In this document: in pieces, positions 1 through 8,002 of the stretch
Layout: each line of letters begins with the position of its first letter
Numbering within the stretch: the stretch's first letter is position 1
NCBI GenBank assembly: GCA_964579725.1
Contig: CAZOHG010000023.1
Coordinates: 1 to 54,524, forward strand
Source of the DNA: CAZOHG01 sp964579725
GTDB taxonomy: Bacteria; Zhuqueibacterota; JdFR-76; BMS3Abin05
Direction of reading: 5' to 3'
Length of the DNA: 54,524 bases
Notes under the pieces: generated by a model
Told to the model about the DNA's origin: nothing
Databases searched by the model: none
Seen by the model: only the letters and a program-made list of their open reading frames with translations
Made by a program: the position numbers and the translations under genes

Positions 1-82
1 TAGGCCGAGAAAAACACAGACTGGTTTCCTGGCTCTGTACATGAGGGGCGTTTGGTTCACAAAAGAAAGACGGTGTTCAAGG

Positions 83-1120
83 ATGAAAATTAATCTGGCG
101 CAAATTGGCGTGGGGTACTGGGGACGCAATTTGCTTCGCAGCTTTTTCCGAGCGGAGAAAATCGGGCGGCTTTTGGCGGTAGACCCCAATGAAAATGCTC
201 GAAAATGGATTCGCCGAGAGTACCCGACAGTGGAAATCGGCGCCGATTTCGAAAAAATCCTAACCAATCCCGACATTCAAGCTATTGCACTGGCCACTCC
301 CGCCAACACCCACTTTCGTTTGGCGCGTCAGGTTCTGCGGGCGGGCAAACATCTTTTTGTGGAAAAACCGCTGTCTCTCTCTTCGAGAGAGGCGGAAGAA
401 CTGGTCGCGTTGGCCGAGCAAAAAAGACGAATACTCATGGTGGGCCACACTTTTTTGTACAACGCGGCCGTTCGTACCATTCGAGGGTACCTTGAACAAG
501 ACCTGTTAGGCCAAATCTATTACATCTACTCGCAGCGCCTTAACTTGGGGCGCGTGCGTTCCGATGTGAATGCGATGTGGAATCTGGCACCGCACGATTT
601 GTCCATCTTGCTCTACTGGCTGGGACAAATGCCGGTAAGCGTTTCGGCAAAAGGCAAGGACTTTCTGCAAGACGGCATTGAAGACGTGGTTTTTCTCATC
701 GTGGATTTTCCCAGCGGGATTTCGGCTCACATTCACGTCAGTTGGCTCGATCCCAACAAGCGGCGCTCCATGACGCTGGTGGGAACAAAGAAAATGGTGG
801 TGTACGAAGATACCAGTGCCGACGCGAAAATTAAAATTTACGACAAAGGCATCACCAAGAAAAACCTGGGCGAATCTCTGGGTGAGTACGACAGTTTTGG
901 AAAATTTCAGCTCATTCAGCGGGCGGGAGATTTGCTGATCCCGAAGGTGGCCTTTACCGAACCTTTGCGAGAAGAGGCCAACCACTTTTTGGACTGTGTG
1001 GCTACGGGGGCTACCCCCCTGACCGACGGCAGGCACGGACTGCAGGTGATTCGGATTTTGGAAGCGGCGCAAATTTCCCTGCATTCCGGCGGAATACCGG
1101 TGTCGGTCGAATCCATTTGA
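83..1120 (+). CDS. Gfo/Idh/MocA family NAD(P)-dependent sugar oxidoreductase
   Basis: Predicted 345-residue cytoplasmic dehydrogenase that probably oxidises or epimerises a nucleotide-sugar for the surface polysaccharide made by the following genes. The N-terminal Rossmann motif IGVGYWGRNLL, the EKPLSL motif after the nucleotide-binding half (the EKP lysine is the usual catalytic residue) and HDLSILLYWLG in the C-terminal half are typical of the family. An in-frame ATG lies 42 nt upstream (41), but its 14 extra residues are basic and unlike the family, whose N-terminus is MKI-like, so I chose 83. Neither start has a good Shine-Dalgarno site. The substrate cannot be read from sequence; a WlbA-like UDP-sugar role is possible given the glycosyltransferases next door. 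Confidence 0.85.
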   Translation: MKINLAQIGVGYWGRNLLRSFFRAEKIGRLLAVDPNENARKWIRREYPTVEIGADFEKILTNPDIQAIALATPANTHFRLARQVLRAGKHLFVEKPLSLSSREAEELVALAEQKRRILMVGHTFLYNAAVRTIRGYLEQDLLGQIYYIYSQRLNLGRVRSDVNAMWNLAPHDLSILLYWLGQMPVSVSAKGKDFLQDGIEDVVFLIVDFPSGISAHIHVSWLDPNKRRSMTLVGTKKMVVYEDTSADAKIKIYDKGITKKNLGESLGEYDSFGKFQLIQRAGDLLIPKVAFTEPLREEANHFLDCVATGATPLTDGRHGLQVIRILEAAQISLHSGGIPVSVESI

Positions 1121-1192
1121 AAAATTTGACTTGTTAAGCGAACCGAACAAAGGGGGCCCAAACGCGACTTGTAACTCCGATTTTGAGATTGA

Positions 1193-2350
1193 ATGAATAT
1201 TTTAGTGATTTCGGATTTCTTTCCCCACGCTTTCCGCCCCCACGAAGGCATTTTTGTGTGGGAACAGGTGCGGGAATTAGCCAGACGCCATTCCGTGGTG
1301 GTTATTGCCCCTCGAGTCTGGTACCCGCCGTTTAAACGGTACGCCGCGCTACGCTTTCCAGTTTCGTCGGTTCCCTTTTTGGAGAAGAAAGAGGGGATTT
1401 TGATTCTTCGCCCTGTGTACCGAACCATCCCTCTCGTCGGAGAGCGAATGGTACCGCTCTGGTTTTTTCTAAAACTTCTTCTTTTCCTTTCCCATTTTTC
1501 TGTTTCGTTTGATTTGATTCACGCTCACTGGGCATACCGTGCCGGTTGGTGGGGGACGCTCCTCGGAAGACTGCTGCGAAGACCGGTTGTCCTGACTGCA
1601 CACGGCTCCGACATCAATTACTGGATGAATGAACCGGTTAAAAAAACTCGAATACGATGGGCACTGCGGCAAGCTTCGGGCGTGATTTTCGTCAGCCGGA
1701 AATTGGCTGCCAAAGTGCCATTGAAGGGCATCCGGTTGAAAAAATTGCGTGTGATTCCAAACGGAATTCCTGTTCAAAATTTGAGAGTGACGCCTGAGCC
1801 GCAATTGTTGCCTGTTTCTTACAAAAAGATCGTATTCGTGGGCAATTTATTTCCGGTGAAAGGCGTGGACCGGCTTTTGGATGCCCTGCATTTGTTGAAG
1901 CAAACGGACGTTCTTTGGCAGGCAAATCTCATCGGCGACGGCCCAGAAAGGCAGGCGCTTGAGCAGAAAACAAAAGCCCTTGGATTAGAGGAAAAAGTCA
2001 CATTCTGCGGATGGCTGCCCCATCCGGAAGCAATGCGCAAGTTGGAAGAGGCCGATGTTTTAGTGATTCCGAGCCGGAACGAAGGAGGCCCCCTTGTTTT
2101 GATTGAGGGGCTGGCCCGAGGGAAAACGGTTGTTTCCTTTGATGTGGGGATTGTGGCGGAAGTGCTTCATAGCCCGTCTCTGGGATACGTCGTCAAAGAG
2201 CACACGCCGGAAGCCCTGGCCGCAGCGATTCGTAAAGCCTTCAAAAAGCCGGTGAATCCGAAAGCAGCTAAAAAGGCAGCGGCGAAATATCTGTTGAAAA
2301 ATACGGTAAGGCAAATAGAGGCATTTTACAAAACGGTGTTGACCGAATAA
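1193..2350 (+). CDS. Family 4 glycosyltransferase (TuaC-like)
   Basis: Predicted 385-residue GT-B fold retaining glycosyltransferase that adds a sugar from a nucleotide-sugar donor to a lipid-linked polysaccharide intermediate at the inner face of the membrane. The N-terminal acceptor domain has the pattern VISDFFPHAFRPHEGIFVWE seen in TuaC-like enzymes. The C-terminal donor domain has GNLFPVKGVDRLLDA, IGDGPERQAL and the E-x7-E pair at E297 and E305 (NEGGPLVLIEG). No signal peptide is present. It ends 5 nt before the flippase gene, so the two are probably co-transcribed. Family assignment is firm; donor and acceptor are unknown. Confidence 0.88.
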   Translation: MNILVISDFFPHAFRPHEGIFVWEQVRELARRHSVVVIAPRVWYPPFKRYAALRFPVSSVPFLEKKEGILILRPVYRTIPLVGERMVPLWFFLKLLLFLSHFSVSFDLIHAHWAYRAGWWGTLLGRLLRRPVVLTAHGSDINYWMNEPVKKTRIRWALRQASGVIFVSRKLAAKVPLKGIRLKKLRVIPNGIPVQNLRVTPEPQLLPVSYKKIVFVGNLFPVKGVDRLLDALHLLKQTDVLWQANLIGDGPERQALEQKTKALGLEEKVTFCGWLPHPEAMRKLEEADVLVIPSRNEGGPLVLIEGLARGKTVVSFDVGIVAEVLHSPSLGYVVKEHTPEALAAAIRKAFKKPVNPKAAKKAAAKYLLKNTVRQIEAFYKTVLTE

Positions 2351-2355
2351 ATTTT

Positions 2356-3663
2356 ATGTCCCAGTCCATTACAAAAAACAGTCTGTTAACCTTTGGAACA
2401 CGCCTGCTGATGTTTGCGGTGCAGGGTCTGAATGGTCTTTTGCTGGCACGATTTTTAGGGCCTGCTGGTCGAGGCCAGTACGCGCTTATTATTTTAGCGC
2501 CGTCTGTGGCAGCCGTGTTTTTCAATTTTGGAATCAGCACGGCCAATGCCTATTTTGTTAGTTCCGGACGTTTCTCCGTGCAAAAAATTTTGGGGTATTC
2601 GCTGGTTTTAGCGCCTGTTTTGGGCGGGGCAGCCATTCTTATTCTAAATCTGTTTGCACCGCTTTATTGGAAATGGTACCCGGAGGGGCCCCACTCCCTT
2701 TTTCGGCTGGCAACCACGGCCGTTTTTTTTATGTTGGCATTCAATTATTTCATTACGGTTTTTCAGGGGAAGAATGATTTCCGACGCTTCAACGGAATGA
2801 ATCTGCTGAACCCCCTGGCCTTTTTGATTTTTTTTCTCGGCTTTGCTTTTTTTCTCCATTTGAAATTGACGGCCGCCGTTTTGGCGTTTTTGTTGGGTTT
2901 TGCGGCGTCGTCCTTTGTCGGATTGGTGGGCTTGTTGAAGGCTGTTAAACCGTCTTTTCGTGTACAGGTGGGGGAGCTAAAAGAGCTGTTTTCATTCAGC
3001 GGGCACGCCGCCGTGGCGGAGATTGTTACGTTTCTTAATTACCGGTTTGACATGTTTTTGGTCGGTTATTTTTTGGGTGCCAAAGCCGTGGGGCTGTACG
3101 CTGTGGCCGTCTTGGTGGCCGAAACCCTGTGGTACCTTTCTTCTTCAGTGGGGAATGTTTTGCTTCCCTATTTCGGACAAATGGCCCCCGAAGATCGGTT
3201 TCCCCTTCTCCAAAGGGTTTTGCGCCACATTTTTTGGATTTCCGTGCTCCTGATTGTTATTTTATTTTCGGTTGACCGAGTCTTAATCGGGTTGCTGTTT
3301 GGGCAGGCGTTTTTACCAGCGGTGTCCGCTTTGCGCGGTCTTTACGTGGGCGTGCTGGCGTTAAGTCTGGCGAAAATCATTTCCAGCTACCTTTTGGCCG
3401 TTGGAAAGCCGAATGTGACGAAAAACGTGGCGTTGGCCGGTTTCGGACTGAATGTGGTGCTCAATCTTTGGTGGATTCCGCGGTTAGGCATTTTAGGCGC
3501 TGCTCTAGCTTCCAGCGCGGCCTACGGTTTAATGGCCATTCTGGATTTTTCCTACCTGCAAAAGCAACGGGCCTTTTCCTGGACGGCCGTTTTGCTGCCC
3601 CGGCGCGAAGACGGGTATTTTTATTTAAATCTTTTGGGATTGAAGAAGGGTAAATCGACGTGA
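2356..3663 (+). CDS. Polysaccharide flippase, Wzx/MATE-like
   Basis: Predicted 435-residue polytopic inner-membrane protein of the oligosaccharide flippase family (MOP superfamily), expected to move undecaprenyl-linked repeat units to the periplasmic face. The start MSQSITKNSLLTFGTRLLMF and the motif LLARFLGPAGRGQYAL are the usual N-terminal signature of Wzx-like proteins. Hydrophobic segments recur through the whole length, roughly 12 helices, with a repeat-like second half (GHAAVAEIVTFLNYRFDMFL onward) and a short basic tail. It overlaps the start of the next gene by GTGA, showing tight coupling. Substrate specificity cannot be predicted. Confidence 0.9.
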   Translation: MSQSITKNSLLTFGTRLLMFAVQGLNGLLLARFLGPAGRGQYALIILAPSVAAVFFNFGISTANAYFVSSGRFSVQKILGYSLVLAPVLGGAAILILNLFAPLYWKWYPEGPHSLFRLATTAVFFMLAFNYFITVFQGKNDFRRFNGMNLLNPLAFLIFFLGFAFFLHLKLTAAVLAFLLGFAASSFVGLVGLLKAVKPSFRVQVGELKELFSFSGHAAVAEIVTFLNYRFDMFLVGYFLGAKAVGLYAVAVLVAETLWYLSSSVGNVLLPYFGQMAPEDRFPLLQRVLRHIFWISVLLIVILFSVDRVLIGLLFGQAFLPAVSALRGLYVGVLALSLAKIISSYLLAVGKPNVTKNVALAGFGLNVVLNLWWIPRLGILGAALASSAAYGLMAILDFSYLQKQRAFSWTAVLLPRREDGYFYLNLLGLKKGKST

Positions 3664-4625
3664 CCACAGTGAAGCGGGCGAAATCATTTTCGGGCGACCT
3701 TTTATTGGGAGCCTACCCATTGGACCTGTCCGAAGAGTTGAGCCGAATGCAATCCGGCGCTTACGGGCCGTTCGACGAAAACGGATTGCCTCTGGTGGAT
3801 TACTCGCAATGGTACCGGCGCCACGGCATTCGGAGTTCGGGAAAACCGTTTCCTACCGTTTACACGCCCGTGACGGTGGCTCAATTCGGATTGGCACACC
3901 ACCAGAAATTTTGCCTTACTCGAGAAGAGAAAAACAAGGAACCTTTTTTGACCGCCGCGAACTGGCTGGTCGAAAATCTAAAGCCCGGTCAGGATGCCTT
4001 TTGGGTGTGGAAGCACCTTTTCCCCATGCCTGTGTACCGCTTGCAGCCGCCGTGGGTGAGTGCCATGGCGCAGGGGGAAGGCGTGTCTCTTCTTCTGCGG
4101 GCGTACGAACACACCAAAACGCAGGCTTTTCTTGCTGGTGCGCGAAGGGCTTTTCAGGCCTATTTATTTCCTTTGGAACAGGGCGGGGTGAGCTTTTTCG
4201 ATGAAGAGGGAAACGTCTGGTTTGAGGAGTACCCGACTGAGCCGCCCCCGCACGTTCTGAATGGCATGATTTTCGCTCTGATTGGTTTGTACGAATTTTG
4301 GCAGATGACGGGGGACGTAGATGCTCACCGCCTGTTTTTCAGCGGGGTGTTGACACTTATTCGATTTCTTCCGGCGTACGATGCCGGCTACGGCTCACGG
4401 TACGATTTGCTGACGAAACGTGTGGTGGACGAAAAATACCACCGGATTCACATCGCTCAAATGCGGGTTCTCTTTGAATGGACGGGCGAGGAGTTATTTA
4501 AAAGAATGGCGGAGCACTGGGAATCGATTTGGAACCACCCGATTGCCAGAGCAAAACGGGCTGTTTTCCCGCGGCTTACACCCTACTGGATTTCCATGCA
4601 AATGAAGCGGGTACTGGGTTCTTGA
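3660..4625 (+). CDS. D-glucuronyl C5-epimerase C-terminal domain protein
   Basis: Predicted 321-residue protein resembling the C-terminal catalytic domain of D-glucuronyl C5-epimerases, enzymes that convert glucuronate to iduronate within polymer chains. The recognisable block is WVSAMAQGEGVSLLLRAY (about residues 132-149), followed by the PPPHVLNGMIFALIGLYEF block (about 197-215), and a tyrosine-rich end with GYGSRYDLL. These form the expected alpha/alpha-toroid. There is no signal peptide, so cytoplasmic or membrane-peripheral action on a precursor is possible. The GTG start overlaps the flippase stop (GTGA), tying it to the polysaccharide operon. Family resemblance is good, but iduronate formation is inference; other uronate epimerase or binding roles are possible. 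Confidence 0.7.
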   Translation: MTTVKRAKSFSGDLLLGAYPLDLSEELSRMQSGAYGPFDENGLPLVDYSQWYRRHGIRSSGKPFPTVYTPVTVAQFGLAHHQKFCLTREEKNKEPFLTAANWLVENLKPGQDAFWVWKHLFPMPVYRLQPPWVSAMAQGEGVSLLLRAYEHTKTQAFLAGARRAFQAYLFPLEQGGVSFFDEEGNVWFEEYPTEPPPHVLNGMIFALIGLYEFWQMTGDVDAHRLFFSGVLTLIRFLPAYDAGYGSRYDLLTKRVVDEKYHRIHIAQMRVLFEWTGEELFKRMAEHWESIWNHPIARAKRAVFPRLTPYWISMQMKRVLGS

Positions 4626-4627
4626 TT

Positions 4628-4656
4628 TTGACAAGTGAATAGATTTTTCGTAAAAT
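4628..4656 (+). promoter_or_regulatory. Near-consensus sigma70 promoter
   Basis: TTGACA at 4628-4633, a 17-nt spacer and TAAAAT at 4651-4656. The -35 is perfect and the -10 has one mismatch. It begins 3 nt after the stop codon of the epimerase-like gene and points into the non-coding stretch, so transcription would start near 4663, about 530 nt before the next large gene. Confidence 0.65.
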
Positions 4657-4683
4657 TGTAAAATAATAAGGAATTATTTTTGA

Positions 4684-4770
4684 ATGGGCAATATAGTCAA
4701 AAAAGAAAAATCCATTTGGATAAGGAAAAACTTTAGGTTAGATCTGGTTAAGAGATTCCTTTTTCAATAA
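4684..4770 (+). CDS. Possible small basic protein, 28 codons
   Basis: ATG to TAA frame encoding 28 residues beginning MGNIVKKEKSIWIRKNFR and ending in FLFQ; ten residues are K or R. It starts about 21 nt downstream of the predicted transcription start from the 4628 promoter, and AAGGAA lies at 4668-4673, slightly too far upstream (about 10 nt) to be an ideal ribosome site. I know no homologue. It may be a real small protein, a leader peptide, or chance; the evidence is only its position. Confidence 0.2.
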   Translation: MGNIVKKEKSIWIRKNFRLDLVKRFLFQ

Positions 4771-4922
4771 TAAAATGTGTTTTGGTGATTTTTTATTGGA
4801 TGTTGAATTGACTCCCCTTTGCGACTGGGCGTTTTGAGAACCCGAATGGGTGAAAGGGACTTTTTGTGGGTAAGGGGTTTTTATTCGTCTGATTGTGCGA
4901 GAGTAGAACGCACCAGGAGGGC

Positions 4923-4950
4923 GGGGAAATCTCCCCTTTTAAAAGAGGGG
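4923..4950 (+). promoter_or_regulatory. Two competing hairpins
   Basis: GGGGA (4923-4927) can pair with TCCCC (4932-4936) around a 4-nt loop, while the same CCCC (4933-4936) with the following T run can pair with AAAAGAGGGG (4941-4950). Both cannot form together. No T-tract terminator follows directly, so attenuation is only a possibility; the segment also resembles dispersed C-rich/G-rich palindromes seen in many genomes. Confidence 0.35.
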
Positions 4951-4965
4951 CTATTCCATTCATTG

Positions 4966-5102
4966 CCACGAGCTTTAGGTCGTGGAATTTGGTGGGTTAC
5001 AATTTTTTAGGAGGGTTTTAACCCAATCCCATGTGGAGGGAGTTGGGCTAAAGCCCTGTAGATTGCAAAAAATAAACCGGCTCCACGAGCTGAAGCTTGT
5101 GG
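4966..5102. repeat. Cluster of REP-like palindromes
   Basis: Four short inverted repeats lie within 140 nt: CCACGAGCTTTAGGTCGTGG (4966-4985), GGGTTTTAACCC (5013-5024), GGGCTAAAGCCC (5045-5056) and CCACGAGCTGAAGCTTGTGG (5083-5102). The first and last are diverged copies of one CCACGAGCT...GTGG hairpin. The short stems with two-base loops are like repetitive extragenic palindromes mobilised by Y1/RAYT transposases, but no transposase is in the window. Confidence 0.55.
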
Positions 5103-5192
5103 CAAAATAACGAGTGTTTTTGATTTTTGCCGTGAGGTTTTAATGTTCGATATTCAACCTCTGAATTTGTTCAAAATGCCGATCGAATTCGA

Positions 5193-6515
5193 ATGAAAAA
5201 GGTTCTCATTGTTGCCTATTATTTTCCGCCTCTCGGTGGAGGGGGAACACTCCGAACGGTGAAGTTCGTGAAATATCTGCAGGAATTTGGCTGGGAGCCG
5301 GTTGTGTTGACGGTAAACGCGCCGCACTATTTGGTGGAAGACCCGTGGCTGGAATCGCAGCTTCCGCCGAATTTGGCGGTCTTTCGCAGCAAGGCTTTTC
5401 TGCCCGGCCGGTTTTTTCGGAAAACCCTCAATCATTCTTACACTGACGCAGTTGACCGCCGGAAGCCGGTCTTCAAACGCATGGGCAAATCCGTTTTCCA
5501 ATTTGGGAAAAATCTCGTGTACACATTTGCCTTTACGCCCGATGAGTACGTCGGCTGGATTCCCTTCGCCGTCAAGGCAGGTCTGCGAATCATTGAGAGG
5601 GAGAAAATCGACGCCCTCTACACCACCGCGCCTCCGAATTCTTTGCATTTAATCGGCCGCAAATTGCACCAGAAAACCGGTTTGCCCTGGGTGGCTGATT
5701 TCCGCGATTTGTGGAATCAGTACCCGGAAAGCTACAATCCCTTTGGCTGGAAGTGGAAAGCCCGGCTGGACAATTGGTTTGAAAAGCAGGTGTTGGAAAC
5801 CTGCCAGAAGGCGATTGCCGTTTCGGAAACCATGAAGCAGGAGATCTTAGGGAAATACCACAATCTACCGGAAAAAAAACTTGCCGTGATTACCAACGGT
5901 TTCGACCTCGCTGATTCAGAGGGATTGAGTCCCGACCCCATTGCACAGGGAAAATTCCTCGTCACTCATGCCGGTACGCTTTTCGCGTGGCGGAAAGCGT
6001 CCGGATTTTGGCGGGTTCTTCGGAAAATGTTGGACCAAAATGCCGAGTTTGCGCGGCATTTTCGATTGCTTTTGTTAGGCATTGTTCACGCGGATGTGCA
6101 GGCCGAAATTCGACGGCTTGGCCTGACGCCATGGGTGGATATTCAGGGGTATAAAAACTATCCTGAAATGGTCAGAATCCTGAAAAGGAGCGACGTGCTG
6201 CTGCTAATCATTGGAAATCAACCGCACGCAGCGAATGTGCTCACGCTAAAACTGTTTGACTACTTGAATGCTCGTCGTCCGATTTTGGCCTTGGCTCCGG
6301 AGGGAGAAGTCAGCCGAATGGTGCGAAATTACCATTTGGGAAAAAGTTGTTTGCCGGAGGATTTGCCCGGGGTTGAAAAGGCGTTGCGACACTTTTTTTC
6401 AGCCTGGCAGGAAAACCGATTGAGCTGGCCGGTGCAGGGCGATCTGTCGCCTTTCCATCGAAGCCAATTAACCGCGCAACTGGCCGCAATGTTGGACGAG
6501 GTTGTGACATGTTAA
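5193..6515 (+). CDS. Glycosyltransferase family 4-like protein
   Basis: Predicted 440-residue GT-B glycosyltransferase. The N-terminal half begins KKVLIVAYYFPPLGGGGTLR, a glycine-rich loop typical of the acceptor domain of polysaccharide GT4 enzymes, and contains PWVADFRDLWNQYPE followed by an amphipathic helix (FEKQVLETCQKAIAVSE). The C-terminal half has the Rossmann-like start FLVTHAGTLFAWRKASGFWR and the donor-site stretch KLFDYLNARRPILALAPEGE. There is no obvious ribosome site and a 567-nt non-coding stretch precedes it. It overlaps the next gene by 7 nt. The sugar transferred is unknown. Confidence 0.82.
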   Translation: MKKVLIVAYYFPPLGGGGTLRTVKFVKYLQEFGWEPVVLTVNAPHYLVEDPWLESQLPPNLAVFRSKAFLPGRFFRKTLNHSYTDAVDRRKPVFKRMGKSVFQFGKNLVYTFAFTPDEYVGWIPFAVKAGLRIIEREKIDALYTTAPPNSLHLIGRKLHQKTGLPWVADFRDLWNQYPESYNPFGWKWKARLDNWFEKQVLETCQKAIAVSETMKQEILGKYHNLPEKKLAVITNGFDLADSEGLSPDPIAQGKFLVTHAGTLFAWRKASGFWRVLRKMLDQNAEFARHFRLLLLGIVHADVQAEIRRLGLTPWVDIQGYKNYPEMVRILKRSDVLLLIIGNQPHAANVLTLKLFDYLNARRPILALAPEGEVSRMVRNYHLGKSCLPEDLPGVEKALRHFFSAWQENRLSWPVQGDLSPFHRSQLTAQLAAMLDEVVTC

Positions 6516-8002
6516 AATGCCCCGAAATCAAATGGCCCGCCATTTTTCTTTTGGCGCTGTCGCCTCTTATTTTGTGGCATCCCTGGGCCGCAGTGTCGGG
6601 CATCTTGCTTGTGCTCTTTTTGAGTTGGGCATTTCTTCGGCCCGTTCAACCGGTGCATTTTTGGATCTTTCTGCTGGCGATTTTTTATTTCTTTCCATAT
6701 TCCTCCATTAACCCAGCGGTGCGTTCTGGGGGGAATTATTTCACACTCTTTCGCAAATTTGGCGGACTTTTCAGCGTGTGGGATTTTCTGCTGTTTGCGG
6801 GATTGCTACACGTGATTTTCCTGAAACTAAAGCAGGAACGTTTGACGGTGCGTGGGTTCGATTTTCCCGAAATGCGGGCGTTTTCCATTTTTGGTGTGTG
6901 GGCCTTTGTCTGGGGGTGGCTCCACATTTTCGGAAACCTGCTTGGCTACGGCCCTACCGATCTTTTGCGGCCCTTCGTCGTTTTTCAGGTGTTTTTCTAT
7001 TTTCTAACGGTGTACTTATTGACGCTCAATTGGCTCGAACGGAGGGAGGATTGGGAAGTGGCCGTTCGCTGGCTCAAAAGGCTCACGTGGCTGCTGGCTC
7101 TTTACGGGATGGTGCGGTTTGCGGGGATCCTGTCGGGCAAAATCGAAACGATGTGGCCCTTTGGCTTGCCGGTGGTGCTGTACGACCAAATGACAATGCT
7201 CTATCTGCCTGTTTTTACGTGGGTGGCTTCCCTTGTTTTGGGGAAAGCCGGTTGGAGGGGACTGGGGGGATTGGCGTTGTTCTCAACATTTTTCATTTTG
7301 ATTAGTGCGCGGCGATTTAACTATTTTTTGTTGGTTGCAGGAACGCTTGTAACACTGCTTTTAGCCGGATTTTTGGCCGAAGAATTTGGCAAAAAAATAG
7401 CCAAAATTTTCCTGAAATTGGCCGGTGTTTTTGTTCTGTCGCTTTTCATTTTGGGGATTTTCTTTCCGTCCGGCTTGAAGCATGTGGGTGTCGCTTTTCA
7501 ATCGATAAACATTTACAAAAAGGACGTGGCCGCCGTGACCGGCAGCGATATTCGGAGGCAAGAACTCAAAAATCTGGTTCTGAACCTGAACGAAAGACCG
7601 TACGGCTATTTTGTGGGATTGGGGTGGGGTACCAAATGGAAGGCTATTGCCTACCAGCCGCTCGATTCCTTTTCGTACACGGAAAAATATTTGCAAAAAA
7701 GTCTCGGGTGGTTTCCTCAATTTCATCTTCCCTACGTCGGACTGCTGTACCGCTACGGCGTGTTAGGACTGGTTTTTTTCTGGGGGATTTTGGGGCTGCT
7801 ATTTTACCGGATTTTCAAGCGCATTCGAAGATTCGGTGTTCAGGAACACCGTCCGCTTTTCATCGGAATGTTGGCGTTTCTATTGCTTTTTCTTCCTACT
7901 TTTGGGGATTCCGCCAACCCCACTTTCATGATTCTGGCGGGGTTTTACCTCGGACTCTTAGAATTTCGCCTAACCGAAGGGGAGACCCAGCGTGAACGCT
8001 AA
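6509..8002 (+). CDS. O-antigen ligase/polymerase-like membrane protein
   Basis: Predicted 497-residue polytopic inner-membrane protein with about 11-12 hydrophobic helices spread from residue 10 to the C-terminus. A large periplasmic loop lies at about 330-410 (GVAFQSINIYKKDVAAVTGS through FPQFHLPYVGLLYRYG), followed by two helices. The loop preceding a glycine/tyrosine-rich HxxY-type segment is the arrangement of Wzy polymerases and WaaL ligases. Sequence conservation in this family is low, so the call rests on topology and on position between glycosyltransferases. It overlaps both neighbours (7 and 11 nt). Confidence 0.65.
   Translation: MLKCPEIKWPAIFLLALSPLILWHPWAAVSGILLVLFLSWAFLRPVQPVHFWIFLLAIFYFFPYSSINPAVRSGGNYFTLFRKFGGLFSVWDFLLFAGLLHVIFLKLKQERLTVRGFDFPEMRAFSIFGVWAFVWGWLHIFGNLLGYGPTDLLRPFVVFQVFFYFLTVYLLTLNWLERREDWEVAVRWLKRLTWLLALYGMVRFAGILSGKIETMWPFGLPVVLYDQMTMLYLPVFTWVASLVLGKAGWRGLGGLALFSTFFILISARRFNYFLLVAGTLVTLLLAGFLAEEFGKKIAKIFLKLAGVFVLSLFILGIFFPSGLKHVGVAFQSINIYKKDVAAVTGSDIRRQELKNLVLNLNERPYGYFVGLGWGTKWKAIAYQPLDSFSYTEKYLQKSLGWFPQFHLPYVGLLYRYGVLGLVFFWGILGLLFYRIFKRIRRFGVQEHRPLFIGMLAFLLLFLPTFGDSANPTFMILAGFYLGLLEFRLTEGETQRER

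Larger units (their letters stand above)
4626..5192 (+). other. 567-nt non-coding stretch with promoter and hairpins
   Basis: No convincing protein gene fills this gap in an otherwise packed locus. It holds, in order, a near-consensus promoter directly after the preceding stop codon, a possible 28-codon basic reading frame, a G/C-rich segment with two mutually exclusive hairpins, and a cluster of short perfect or near-perfect palindromes. The following glycosyltransferase has no visible Shine-Dalgarno site. The stretch could be a long leader of that gene, a small RNA, or simply a landing site for dispersed palindromic repeats. Confidence 0.6.

Noticed and set aside
4819..5010. 63-codon frame in the non-coding stretch before the glycosyltransferase
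   Set aside because: It runs through the palindromic repeats, has no ribosome site and reads as low-quality, arginine-rich sequence.
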